DNA of 64,000 bases from an uncultured Acetatifactor sp. (GTDB taxonomy: Bacteria; Bacillota; Clostridia; Lachnospirales; Lachnospiraceae). The DNA is taken from NCBI GenBank assembly GCA_910578215.1, contig CAJTPH010000002.1, forward strand, positions 57,499 to 121,498. Direction: 5' to 3'. The notes under the pieces were generated by a model, which saw nothing but the letters and a program-made list of their open reading frames with translations, was not told the DNA's origin and searched no databases. Position numbers and translations under genes: made by a program. Positions 27,542 through 35,650 of this stretch are shown one piece after another. Each line of letters starts with the position of its first letter. The stretch's first letter is position 1.

Positions 27542-29143
27542 CTAATTCCAGTCCTCGGTCAGCCAGTTCCTCAGCAGATTTGCCGCCGCCTCCGGATTCT
27601 CGTCCACAAACTTCTCTATCAGCTTGCGTACCTCGGACTTAGCCTCCACATCGATATCCTCAATAGTCGTCTCAGGATTGGACTGAAGCATATCCTCCAC
27701 CGAAAGTTCTTCCTCCTCGACAGCTTCCTTCCTGCCTGCCATGCTGCGCAGTACAACAAAGCCAAGCAGCGCCAGAATCAGCACGATCATAACAATACTC
27801 AGCACATCCGTCGCGCTGATGTTCATTCCCTCTTTATCCCAAAAGACAGGATGCTCATAGGCAATGATGGTTATGTTTTCCCTGCTGATGCCTGTAGCGT
27901 GCGCCGCCATCTGATAAAACGCCTCGTCAACCTCGCGCCTTACATCCGCGCGGTTGTCCTCCTTGAACTGCTCCCAGCTGGTGCCGTCGAGCAGCCCCTG
28001 TCTCTTTACATTCTCCTCGTAATACTCCCTGACGGTTATCATGGAGATCGCAAGAGAAGAACTGTTGTAATCCACCGACGTGCCTGCCGCACGTTTTATG
28101 TATTCCTCAAAGTGATTGAGCGCATAGTCCGTAGATGTCTCCTGCTGCTCGGATTCGCTGCCGCCGTAATCGGGATATTCATATCCCGTCAGGTCTCCGC
28201 CGTTGGAATCCGTTCCGGGAACTCCGCCAACGCCGCCCGTGCTCGAGCTGCTGAAGGTATCCTGTCTCTCCACCATGCCGGCGTTGTCCTGATTTCCGTA
28301 AAACTCCTGCGTGGCTCTCTCATAGGATGAAAAATCAATGTTCAGATGGCTTGCCACCGAGATGATGTCAAACTGCTGTGTACCCAGCAGCACCTTCTTC
28401 ACCTCATTTGTCATCATGGACTGCATCTGCTCCTGAAGCTCCTGCATGGAGTGAGCAATACCCGACTCGGAATAATCGTCCCCTCCCGCAAACAGAAGAT
28501 TTGCGTCCTGATCCCATATGGCGATATTTGCCGTGGTCTTGTTGCCCACCATCACCGCAACATTCCTTGCCATCGCCGCCGCCTGTGCGGAGGTGAGAGG
28601 CTCCTTCAGGGTCAATGTCACGGACACCGAGGTCTCCTCCTGCTGGGCATAAAGCGTACCGAAATCCCTGGGGCGGGTAACCATTGCCTTGACACCCTTG
28701 ACCGACTCCAGCTCTCCCAGGATCTCCTCGATCCGCCGCGCGTACCAGAGCGCTTCCATATTCGCCCTGTCGGCGGAGGTAATGGACATTCCGGTATCCA
28801 CCACGTCCTTGTACTCCAGGGCGCCGGCCTTATATCCACCTTCCGCAAGCGCATAGATAGCAGCGGAAAGCTTGCCCTTTTCCACCATAACAACCCTTAA
28901 GTCGTCGGATTCCTGATGGGCAATCTTATTCTCATCCAATATGGAGATTACTTCCGCTCCCTCTTTGCTGGTCTCATAAGTGCCCAGTCTCTCATACTGC
29001 GGTCTGGAAAAGGCGTAGATAATAATCGCCAGGGTCAGGATCACCACTGCCGCAATGGCAACGATGATCGTTTTTTGTTTGCTGGTAAATTTATTCCACC
29101 AATCCAGTATTTTTCCTAATACTTCTTTTAGCTTCTCAGCCAT
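27542..29143 (-). CDS. fliF: FliF, MS-ring protein
   Basis: A 533-residue protein with two membrane segments, one at about 22-42 (KTIIVAIAAVVILTLAIIIY) and one at about 435-455. The periplasmic ring-building motifs lie between them (VMVEKGKLSAAIYALAEGGY, then SVTLTLKEPLTSAQAAAMAR). The C-terminal cytoplasmic tail for FliG binding ends RNWLTEDWN. FliF is the base on which the motor and export gate assemble. Confidence 0.97.
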   Translation of the reverse strand: MAEKLKEVLGKILDWWNKFTSKQKTIIVAIAAVVILTLAIIIYAFSRPQYERLGTYETSKEGAEVISILDENKIAHQESDDLRVVMVEKGKLSAAIYALAEGGYKAGALEYKDVVDTGMSITSADRANMEALWYARRIEEILGELESVKGVKAMVTRPRDFGTLYAQQEETSVSVTLTLKEPLTSAQAAAMARNVAVMVGNKTTANIAIWDQDANLLFAGGDDYSESGIAHSMQELQEQMQSMMTNEVKKVLLGTQQFDIISVASHLNIDFSSYERATQEFYGNQDNAGMVERQDTFSSSSTGGVGGVPGTDSNGGDLTGYEYPDYGGSESEQQETSTDYALNHFEEYIKRAAGTSVDYNSSSLAISMITVREYYEENVKRQGLLDGTSWEQFKEDNRADVRREVDEAFYQMAAHATGISRENITIIAYEHPVFWDKEGMNISATDVLSIVMIVLILALLGFVVLRSMAGRKEAVEEEELSVEDMLQSNPETTIEDIDVEAKSEVRKLIEKFVDENPEAAANLLRNWLTEDWN

Positions 29144-29168
29144 GGTACTTCTCCCCTAACTCAATAAT

Positions 29169-29498
29169 TTAAATCTGCATCTGCATGAGCTCTTTGTAAG
29201 CGTCAAGAAGCCTGTCGCGAACCGCCACCGTGTACTGCAGCGCTGTGGAAGCCTTCTGCATGGCAATGGTCAGCTCGTGTGTATTCTCGGATTCTCCCAG
29301 GGCAAATTTGATCTCCTCATTTTCCCAGGCAGAGAGATAGCCGTTTGTGGTTTTAATATTGTCAATCGCCGTGTTTAAAAAGGAATCGAACAGGGTTCCG
29401 TCCGTCTTTTCGCCCTTTGGCGCCAGCGCCCCCGTGAGAGAAGACGGCTTCTCTGCCGCGGAAATCCCTGTAATACCCGTAATCGCTGATAGATCCAT
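29169..29498 (-). CDS. fliE: FliE, MS-ring/rod junction protein
   Basis: A 109-residue protein with the FliE pattern in the last 75 residues: FDSFLNTAIDNIKTTN, then a central helix, and TIAMQKASTALQYTVAVRDR with the ending LDAYKELMQMQI. It connects the MS ring to the rod. The order flgB-flgC-fliE-fliF is canonical for Firmicutes. Confidence 0.95.
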   Translation of the reverse strand: MDLSAITGITGISAAEKPSSLTGALAPKGEKTDGTLFDSFLNTAIDNIKTTNGYLSAWENEEIKFALGESENTHELTIAMQKASTALQYTVAVRDRLLDAYKELMQMQI

Positions 29499-29581
29499 AA
29501 TTTGTCATTCTCCTTTATTTACTGCTCCCCTCGCATGCCCCCCGGCACGCTTACCCTCTGCAATTTATAATTTCAGTCCCT
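29499..29581 (-). other. flgC-fliE gap with GCATGCC/GGCACGC hairpin
   Basis: The 83-bp gap has the inverted repeat GCATGCC (29533-29539) and GGCACGC (29544-29550), pairing with one G-U, loop CCCC. It belongs to the same class as the hairpins at 9009-9023, 23666-23679 and 62995-63010. No start or stop signal is seen. Confidence 0.4.
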
Positions 29582-30034
29582 TTACTGCTGCCCGATCTGC
29601 AGGCCCTTCAAGGCGATGGACTTGCTTGCGTTAAAGGCAGTGGAATTAGCCTCATAGGCGCGGCTGGCATCTATCATATTTGTCATCTCCGTGATTATGT
29701 TTACATTGGGATAGGACACATAACCGTTCTCGTCCGCATCGGGATGGGAAGGATCATAAACCATATTCATCTCCGTCTCATGATCCTCAAACACACCGGA
29801 AACCTTGACGCCGTTGCCGGAATAGCCATGGCTGTAAGCCGCCTTCCCCAGCACATGGCTGAAGGAGGTCTGCCCGGGCTTCTCGGCAAAGGTCACCACC
29901 TGCCTGCGGTAAGGAGTGCCGTTCTCCGTCCGGGTCGTGCTGGCATTCGCCACATTCTGTGAAATAATATCCATGCGGTATCTCTGCGCCGTCATACCGG
30001 TAGCGCTGATATTAAAAGCCGAAAACATACTCAT
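29582..30034 (-). CDS. flgC: FlgC, proximal rod protein
   Basis: About 150 residues starting MSMFSAFNISATGMTAQRYR, the rod protein signature, followed by DIISQNVANASTTRTENG. The C-terminus has the matching rod half (NIITEMTNMIDASRAYEANS). ATG 30034 is preferred because it lies 9 nt after AGGAGG, while the upstream in-frame ATG abuts that site. Confidence 0.95.
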   Translation of the reverse strand: MSMFSAFNISATGMTAQRYRMDIISQNVANASTTRTENGTPYRRQVVTFAEKPGQTSFSHVLGKAAYSHGYSGNGVKVSGVFEDHETEMNMVYDPSHPDADENGYVSYPNVNIITEMTNMIDASRAYEANSTAFNASKSIALKGLQIGQQ

Positions 30035-30123
30035 CGTAATCATCCTCCTGAATATAAGTTCATTTCCTGTACCTAAACGCCCTCTCGGCGCTTATGGTTT
30101 CCGTGCCGGTTTTATGTATGATC

Positions 30124-30522
30124 CTACTTCATAACCGTCTTAAGATTGGTAAAGTCCTGATTGATGCTGGTTATCAGACCCTGATACTTCAGCTGGTTTT
30201 CCGCAAGCATCACGTTTTCATTCTCGATATCCACATTGTTTTTGTCCAGGCGGTAGGAAAAGCCCTCGTAATCCCTGTATACCACCGGCGAAAGCCTGTG
30301 CAGCCGGCTGTACTGAATGGAATTCACCTTGGAATCCATGGACTCATAGCGGTTTCTTCCCAATGCCTTTGCAAGCACCTCCTCAAAAGCCACATCCTGT
30401 CTTTTATAACCGGGAGTGTCTACATTGGAAATATTGTTGGTAATCGCCTGATTGCGGAGCCAGCTGGCATCCGCCGCCTTATCCAGAACATTGATATAGT
30501 CGAACACATTCGATTGAAACAT
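30124..30522 (-). CDS. flgB: FlgB, proximal rod protein; first gene of the motility operon
   Basis: A protein of 132 residues starting MFQSNVFDYINVLDKAADAS, with the rod signature AITNNISNVDTPGYKRQDVA. The frame is open further up, but ATG 30522 has GGGAGGT 7 nt upstream. It is the first gene after the promoter at 30665-30692 and after the codY terminator, so it heads the flagellar superoperon. Confidence 0.95.
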   Translation of the reverse strand: MFQSNVFDYINVLDKAADASWLRNQAITNNISNVDTPGYKRQDVAFEEVLAKALGRNRYESMDSKVNSIQYSRLHRLSPVVYRDYEGFSYRLDKNNVDIENENVMLAENQLKYQGLITSINQDFTNLKTVMK

Positions 30523-30664
30523 ATTTATACCTCCCTGCCCGCTTCGGCGGGCATCCATTTACGCTTCCCGGCATGCCTCAAAAACAGCCTCCGTGTGAAT
30601 TTTTATTCACACTTTCCCCTTTCGGCACGCAAAAACAAAACGGACATTTAACCCATTCTTTTCT

Positions 30665-30692
30665 ATTATAGTTGATTCTGGCAAAAAAACAA
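30665..30692 (-). promoter_or_regulatory. Predicted sigma-A promoter of the flg/fli/che operon
   Basis: On the minus strand, TTGTTT (30687-30692) and TATAAT (30665-30670) are separated by 16 nt. Initiation near 30658 would give a leader of about 135 nt before flgB. The leader holds two GGCAYGC motifs (30565-30585 and 30621-30636). Confidence 0.6.
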
Positions 30693-30760
30693 TAGAAAAT
30701 CTCTGCTTTTCTCCAAAAAAAATTATTAAGGAAGAAATTACCGCAAGACAAAATAATAGT

Positions 30761-30806
30761 ATACTTAAAAAAACAAAGGGAATTATTGTAGTATCAATAA
30801 TCCCTT
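30761..30806 (-). terminator. Rho-independent terminator after codY
   Basis: Inverted repeat AAAGGGAATTATTG (30775-30788) and CAATAATCCCTT (30795-30806), loop TAGTAT. On the minus strand the stem is followed by TGTTTTTTT (to about 30766). This isolates codY from the motility operon. Confidence 0.85.
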
Positions 30807-30880
30807 AAAACTTATCCTCCGAAACCGAACCCGGTCTTCAGATAAACGCAATTCCGTTTGCATTCATCACTATAAAATTA

Positions 30881-31669
30881 TTATTTATGCTGATTCCGGC
30901 GCTTTAATTCCTCAATCTCGTCGAAAACCACATCATTTAAAACCTTGATATAGGTTCCCTTCATGCCGGAGGATCTGGATTCGATCACGCCCGCGCTCTC
31001 AAACTTCCGAAGCGCATTGACAATGACGGAACGCGTGATACCGACCCTGTCCGCAATCTTGCTCGCCACAAGAATCCCCTCCATACCGTTCAGCTCGTCA
31101 AAGATATGGATAATGGCCTCCATCTCCGAGAAGGACAGCGTGTTGATTGCGGATTTTACCACCGCCACCTTGCGGCTCTCCTCCGCATTTTCCTCATTTA
31201 CCGCACGGAGCATTTCAAGCCCAACCACGGTAGAGCCATACTCGCAGAGTATGATGTCGTCAATATCGTACTGGACGTTGCACTTGTATATAAACAGCGT
31301 CCCCAGCCGTTCGCCGGCAATTTCTATGGGAGTGATAATCGCCTGAAATCTCTTGATATCGGAGTTTTCAAAGCCAAGCGTCTCCAGATTGACATTTTCC
31401 TTGGTGGAGAGAACTCCCAGTAATCTTTCATTCAGCATAGGGTCTATAAATCCGCCTACCGTTTCGTCTATCAGCTCGCAGATAGAGGCGATTCCATCCG
31501 CCTTCCCCACCCCCAGGACCTTGCCCTTACGGCTGATAACCAGAACATTGGAATTCAGAATCTCCCGCATGACCTTGCAGATATCGTTGAACACTACCTT
31601 GCTGGAATTATTATTATGCAGAAGCTTCCCGATTTTTCTGGTTTTATCCAAAAGCTGCACACTACTCAT
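30881..31669 (-). CDS. codY: CodY, GTP- and branched-chain amino acid-sensing global repressor
   Basis: A protein of 262 residues from ATG 31669 (GGAGGGG site 7 nt upstream; nine extra codons are open above). The N-terminal GAF-like domain starts SSVQLLDKTRKIGKLLHNNN. The C-terminal winged helix-turn-helix holds ILVASKIADRVGITRSVIVN and ALRKFESAGVIESRSSGMKG, the conserved CodY recognition helix. CodY represses stationary-phase genes, often including motility genes, when nutrients are plentiful. Position directly before flgB matches Bacillus. It has its own promoter and terminator. Confidence 0.97.
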   Translation of the reverse strand: MSSVQLLDKTRKIGKLLHNNNSSKVVFNDICKVMREILNSNVLVISRKGKVLGVGKADGIASICELIDETVGGFIDPMLNERLLGVLSTKENVNLETLGFENSDIKRFQAIITPIEIAGERLGTLFIYKCNVQYDIDDIILCEYGSTVVGLEMLRAVNEENAEESRKVAVVKSAINTLSFSEMEAIIHIFDELNGMEGILVASKIADRVGITRSVIVNALRKFESAGVIESRSSGMKGTYIKVLNDVVFDEIEELKRRNQHK

Positions 31670-31758
31670 ACACGCCCCTCCGCCTATGCTCCCCAAAACG
31701 CCTGCAACATTGACACAAGTATTGCGATGCTGCGGACCAAACTGCCGTCAGCACGTAT

Positions 31759-31787
31759 ATTGTAACACATAAAAAAACCGATGACAA
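31759..31787 (-). promoter_or_regulatory. Predicted sigma-A promoter of codY
   Basis: On the minus strand, TTGTCA (31782-31787) and TACAAT (31759-31764) are 17 nt apart, with a TGTG sequence before the -10. Initiation near 31752 gives a leader of about 80 nt. Confidence 0.7.
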
Positions 31788-31791
31788 TGTA

Positions 31792-31806
31792 TAATTTGTG
31801 AAATTA
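31792..31806. promoter_or_regulatory. 15-bp palindrome before the codY promoter (possible CodY box)
   Basis: TAATTTGTGAAATTA is a near-perfect palindrome a few bases upstream of the codY -35. It matches 10 of 15 positions of the CodY consensus AATTTTCWGAAAATT. It could serve autoregulation, but AT-rich sequence gives such matches by chance. Confidence 0.25.
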
Positions 31807-31816
31807 TGTCTTTTTT

Positions 31817-33904
31817 TTACAATTTTTGAGACAATTCAGAAGTGCAGGAATATCCGCACTGCCCGTTGGCACACACAAGCTTGCTGCCCTTTATCAAGAG
31901 AGGCTCCCCGCACTTGGGGCAGCTTTGTCCCGAGGGCTTCTGCCAGACCATGAAATCACAGTTGGGATTGTCAATGCAGCCATAATATTTGCGCCCCTTC
32001 TTTGTCTTTTTCAGCACAATGTCCTTGCCGCACTTAGGGCAGGCCACGCCGATCTTTTCAAAGTAAGGCTTGGTGTTGCGGCATTCCGGAAATCCGGGAC
32101 AGGCAAGGAATCTTCCGTGAGGACCGTACTTGATTACCATCTGCCTGCCGCAGACCTCGCAGACCTCGTCGCTGACCTCGTCGGCAATCGTTATATGGGA
32201 CAGCTCCTGCTCCGCCATCTTCACCGCCTCGTCCAGATCTGGATAGAAGTTTTCCACAACCGTTTTCCATTTTACGCTGCCTTCCTCCACTCCGTCCAGC
32301 AGCGCTTCCATGTTCGCCGTGAAATTCACGTCCACGATGCTTGGGAACGCCTCCTTCATCATATTGTTGACTACCTCTCCAAGCTCCGTCACATAGAGGT
32401 TTTTATTTTCCTTTACCACATAGCGCCTGGCAAGGATCGTGGTGATCGTGGCGACATAGGTGCTGGGACGCCCGATTCCAAGCTCCTCCAGCTCTTTCAC
32501 CATGGCCGCCTCCGTGTAATGCGCGGGCGGCTGCGTAAAATGCTGCTTAGGGTCAAAGGATACAAAGGTCAGAACGCTTTCCGCGCTCAGTTTTCCCGTC
32601 AGGGTATTCCCCTCCTCCTTGTCGTCCTCCGAGCTGTAAACGCTTAAAAATCCGTCAAATTTCAGCGCGGATGCGGATACCGTAAAAATATGCTCCCCTG
32701 CCTTGATCTTCACGGAGGTGGTCTCATATTTCGCCTCGCTCATACGGCTTGCCACAAAGCGCTTCCAGATCAGCTGATACAGGCGGAACAGATCCCTTGG
32801 CAGCTCATCCTTCAGGGATACGGGAATTCTTTCCAGCTCCGTAGGGCGGATCGCCTCATGGGCATCCTGTATCCTCTGCCCGCTTTTTTTCTCATTTGCG
32901 GTTGACATCTGATATTCCGCTCCGTAATTTTCGCCGATAAAATCCGCCGCCGCCTTTGCCGCCTCCTCGGAGACACGGGTGGAATCGGTACGCAGATAGG
33001 TGATAAGCGCCACGGTCCCCTCTCCCTTGATATCCACGCCCTCATAGAGCTGCTGCGCCAGGCGCATGGTTTTCTGGGTGGAGAAATTCAGCACCTTGCT
33101 GGCCTCCTGCTGCAGGGTCGAGGTGGTAAAGGGCTGAGGCGCTTTCTTGACTCGCTCCCCCCTTTTAACCTCCTTCACGGAAAACTCCTCTCCCTTCAGG
33201 GAATCCATGATCTCCTGTGCCTGCGCCTGATTCCCGATGGGCTTTTTTTCCGACGCCGTCCCGTAATACTTGGCGCATACGGGCTTTTTCTCCCCCTTCA
33301 CATTCAGAATGGCATCCAGCGTCCAGTATTCCTCCGGCACAAAAGCGTTGATCTCGTCCTCTCTGTCGCATATGAGGCGAAGCGCCACCGACTGTACGCG
33401 CCCGGCGCTTAACCCCCTCTTAATCTTCTGCCAGAGCAGCGGCGATATGCGGTATCCCACCATCCTGTCCAGCACACGCCGCGCCTGCTGGGCATTCACA
33501 AGATTCATGTCGATCTCCCTGGCATTTTTAAACGAATCCTTCACCGCCTTCTTGGTAATCTCGTTGAAGGTAATGCGGTAAACCTTTTTATTTTCAATAT
33601 TTTCCAGCTTCAGTGCCGTCATCAGGTGCCAGGAAATCGCCTCTCCCTCTCTGTCAGGGTCGGTGGCAAGATAGATCTTTTCAGCTTTTTTCACTTCCCT
33701 GCGCAGACTTGCAAGAATATCGCCCTTTCCTCTGATCGTTATATACTTCGGTTCATAATCATGCTCCACGTCTATTCCCAGACTGCTCTTGGGCAGGTCC
33801 CTCACATGCCCGTTGCTGGCTGCAACCTCATACTGGGCTCCCAGAAACTTCTTGATGGTTTTGATTTTTGACGGAGACTCTACAATTACCAGATACTTTG
33901 CCAT
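31817..33904 (-). CDS. topA: TopA, DNA topoisomerase I
   Basis: A type IA topoisomerase of 695 residues from ATG 33904. The Toprim domain starts MAKYLVIVESPSKIKTIKKF and has DPDRE at 82-86. The active-site Tyr is at about 303 (ITYLRTDSTR). The C-terminus has three four-cysteine zinc fingers (CEVCGRQM, CPKCGKDI, CPKCGEPL). It relaxes negative supercoils. The topA-codY order is conserved in Firmicutes. No terminator is seen between them, so some readthrough into codY is likely. Confidence 0.97.
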   Translation of the reverse strand: MAKYLVIVESPSKIKTIKKFLGAQYEVAASNGHVRDLPKSSLGIDVEHDYEPKYITIRGKGDILASLRREVKKAEKIYLATDPDREGEAISWHLMTALKLENIENKKVYRITFNEITKKAVKDSFKNAREIDMNLVNAQQARRVLDRMVGYRISPLLWQKIKRGLSAGRVQSVALRLICDREDEINAFVPEEYWTLDAILNVKGEKKPVCAKYYGTASEKKPIGNQAQAQEIMDSLKGEEFSVKEVKRGERVKKAPQPFTTSTLQQEASKVLNFSTQKTMRLAQQLYEGVDIKGEGTVALITYLRTDSTRVSEEAAKAAADFIGENYGAEYQMSTANEKKSGQRIQDAHEAIRPTELERIPVSLKDELPRDLFRLYQLIWKRFVASRMSEAKYETTSVKIKAGEHIFTVSASALKFDGFLSVYSSEDDKEEGNTLTGKLSAESVLTFVSFDPKQHFTQPPAHYTEAAMVKELEELGIGRPSTYVATITTILARRYVVKENKNLYVTELGEVVNNMMKEAFPSIVDVNFTANMEALLDGVEEGSVKWKTVVENFYPDLDEAVKMAEQELSHITIADEVSDEVCEVCGRQMVIKYGPHGRFLACPGFPECRNTKPYFEKIGVACPKCGKDIVLKKTKKGRKYYGCIDNPNCDFMVWQKPSGQSCPKCGEPLLIKGSKLVCANGQCGYSCTSELSQKL

Positions 33905-34319
33905 GTTCATCCCTCTTTACTTCTTATTACAAGTATATATGATTTCTTATTTACAAATATATATGCTGCCCACTGTGATACCTGCGGCACGTTCCCAGCC
34001 GAAGGCTCCCGCAATCATATATATGCAGCTTAATATTAAGAATTAAATACCCCGCAGCATTCGCCGAATGGATGCTGACGCATCCGCCTGGCTCATTGCC
34101 CGCATAAATAAAATACTTCCCACAGACTAATCGTGAATCACTATACACTAAAATATTCAGAGGCGCAAGTTTTTTATAAATATTTCAGCACGATTTCAGC
34201 AAATAAAAAATTTTAAATTTTTTAAAAAAAGTACTTGCATTTTTAAAATAAATGTTGTATGATAAACAAGTACTGCAGATGAAACATAAATCAAGGGTTT
34301 CAAAAGCGGACATGTAAAT
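33905..34319. other. AT-rich divergent gap between topA and tRNA-Glu
   Basis: About 415 bp without a gene. It must hold the topA promoter on the minus strand, which I could not place with confidence. It has three copies of an ATATATATG-like word (near 33926, 33956 and 34017) and the tRNA promoter at its right end. Confidence 0.5.
34235..34263 (+). promoter_or_regulatory. Sigma-A promoter of tRNA-Glu
   Basis: TTGCAT (34235-34240) and TATGAT (34258-34263) with a 17-nt spacer, followed by a leader of about 50 nt to the tRNA. It is the only plus-strand promoter with a gene in the window. Confidence 0.75.
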
Positions 34320-34391
34320 GGCTAATTGGTCAAGCGGTCAAGACGCCGCCCTCTCACGGCGGAAACAGGGGTTCGATTCCCCTATTAGCTG
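34320..34391 (+). tRNA. tRNA-Glu (anticodon CTC)
   Basis: A 72-nt tRNA without encoded CCA. The acceptor arms GGCTAAT and ATTAGCT pair over 7 bp (one G-U at the end). The anticodon stem CCGCC/GGCGG encloses the loop CTCTCAC, giving anticodon CTC. The T arm is AGGGG-TTCGATT-CCCCT. The sequence resembles other Firmicutes tRNA-Glu. It is the only gene on the plus strand. The adjacent integrase remnant suggests the tRNA may have served as an integration site. Confidence 0.93.
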
Positions 34392-34426
34392 CGACTGTTT
34401 TTTGAACAGCCCAACCCAAAAAAGTG

Positions 34427-34470
34427 CTTAATTACCGGATTTTCTGGTAGTTAGGCATATTTTTTTTGCC
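34427..34470 (+). terminator. Terminator after tRNA-Glu
   Basis: A 10-bp stem CTTAATTACC (34427-34436) with GGTAGTTAGG (34446-34455), two G-U pairs, a 9-nt loop, and then a run of eight T. Confidence 0.8.
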
Positions 34471-34480
34471 AGGTGATTTT

Positions 34481-34530
34481 TTGATTACACTTGATTACAC
34501 TTGATTACACTTGATTACACTTGATTACAC
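34481..34530. repeat. Five perfect tandem copies of a 10-bp unit
   Basis: TTGATTACAC is repeated five times without mismatch between the tRNA terminator and the integrase remnant. The unit is too short and has no spacers, so it is not CRISPR. Such iterated sites are known as protein-binding arrays (recombinase arm sites or iterons); that role is an inference here. Confidence 0.95.
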
Positions 34531-34549
34531 TTTCCCTGTCACCCCATGA

Positions 34550-34885
34550 TCATATAATATCCGCAATATTTAACTTAAAGCCCCCTCCGTCCAATATCCT
34601 TTCAGACTCTTTATCTGTTTTTGTTTCAAAGCAATAGTTATTTAAACTTGTCCTTTCATCTTCATGCCCCGCGATCTCTCTTATTTTATCCACATTAAGT
34701 CCGGTGGCAAACAAAGACGGTATGAATGTTTTGCTTATTTTGTGGCTGCTCTTTTTTATTCCAATGCCAGCTTCTTCACATAAGGAATACAAATATTGAT
34801 CCACCCTATAATCAAGGCACAAAAAAGCACCTCCAGATGCTTTTCCTTCAATCCGTCGGTGCTTTCTCATATTGCCATCATACAA
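34550..34885 (-). pseudogene. Tyrosine recombinase (integrase) remnant, C-terminal catalytic part
   Basis: A 111-residue frame that matches only the last third of phage-type tyrosine recombinases. HKISKTF corresponds to the HxxR box, but the catalytic Arg position is Ser. GHEDERTSLNNYCF contains the conserved GH box and the nucleophile Tyr. The N-terminal arm-binding and core domains and the first catalytic Arg are missing. It is very likely an inactive relic of an element integrated near the tRNA. The first codons may not be original sequence. Confidence 0.75.
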
Positions 34886-34891
34886 TCCATC

Positions 34892-35305
34892 TCATAACTT
34901 CAAATAATCTTCCGGCAAAATTGCCCTTATCTCGGATTCTCTGTAGTCATCTATATTTCTCGTCACAATATATTCCGCATTGTATGCCCTTGCACACTCC
35001 ATCTGTAAGCAATCCTCAAAATCTGAAAAATATGCATTATGAAGCCCTGACAATAACTTGGTTTTATCAATTCCCTCAACATCAAAAATAGTGCATAAAT
35101 TTATTAATATCTCGCGTCTATCCTCTGCCGAAAAATCTTTCCGTAAAATGAAAAAAATATTACAAATGGAATGGGCTGCAATACATCCCCTGGTTTTTCC
35201 ATCTGCACAGGCAAGAATTACCTCTTTTGCATCTTTATAAAAAGGCTCTCTGATAAGAAGATAATCCAACAGAACATTAGTATCAATCAGAATCCTATTT
35301 ATCAT
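34892..35305 (-). CDS. PIN-domain RNase toxin (VapC-like)
   Basis: A 137-residue PIN protein from ATG 35305. The N-terminal acidic motif is ILIDTNVLLDYL. Other conserved acidic or polar positions are near GLHNAYFSDFEDCLQ and YIVTRNIDDYRES. The usual middle Glu is not obvious in AHSICNIFFILRK, as in some members of this subgroup. PIN toxins cut RNA, often tRNA. It overlaps the antitoxin gene by 11 nt. The integrase remnant starts 7 nt beyond its stop. Confidence 0.82.
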   Translation of the reverse strand: MINRILIDTNVLLDYLLIREPFYKDAKEVILACADGKTRGCIAAHSICNIFFILRKDFSAEDRREILINLCTIFDVEGIDKTKLLSGLHNAYFSDFEDCLQMECARAYNAEYIVTRNIDDYRESEIRAILPEDYLKL

Positions 35306-35519
35306 ATTTTTCTTCCCTATAAGAAGCCAGCTCCGCATCGTAATCAGTAACATTTCCCTTTTTATGCAGCTGCTCCAATCTCAAAAACGCCTCTTTCCTT
35401 TCCGTAGGGTCATCATTATATAACCCATTAACACCTTGCAAAATCTGTAAAACAAGACTTATTTTATCTTCTGGCAACTTCTCCAACTCTTTTATTGCGT
35501 TTTGCCGTAAAGCTGTCAT
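35295..35519 (-). CDS. Antitoxin of the PIN toxin
   Basis: A 74-residue acidic/helical protein (from ATG 35519, 8 nt after AGGAGG). The N-terminal part TALRQNAIKELEKLPEDKIS resembles the start of small antitoxins that pair with PIN toxins. The C-terminal half (QLHKKGNVTDYDAELASY) would wrap the toxin. Overlap with the PIN gene and a private promoter support a toxin-antitoxin pair. Confidence 0.75.
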   Translation of the reverse strand: MTALRQNAIKELEKLPEDKISLVLQILQGVNGLYNDDPTERKEAFLRLEQLHKKGNVTDYDAELASYREEKYDK

Positions 35520-35569
35520 CAACATTACCTCCTGCCTTCATAATGCCAAATTTTTTCTTACATGTATTT

Positions 35570-35598
35570 AGTATAACATTTTTTGCTGCCTAATACAA
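35570..35598 (-). promoter_or_regulatory. Sigma-A promoter of the toxin-antitoxin pair
   Basis: On the minus strand, TTGTAT (35593-35598) and TATACT (35570-35575) with a 17-nt spacer, about 50 nt before the antitoxin start. Confidence 0.65.
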
Positions 35599-35650
35599 TC
35601 AGCACTGACAGAAATTTTCCATCAATGCCGACTTCGCCCCCATCACCACA

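Noticed and set aside
34231..34274. GTACTTG/CAAGTAC inverted repeat around the tRNA promoter
   Set aside because: The arms are only 7 bp and 28 bp apart. It overlaps a normal promoter, so chance is likely.
34481..34530. CRISPR array
   Set aside because: The repeats are 10 bp and directly tandem, with no spacers and no cas genes nearby.
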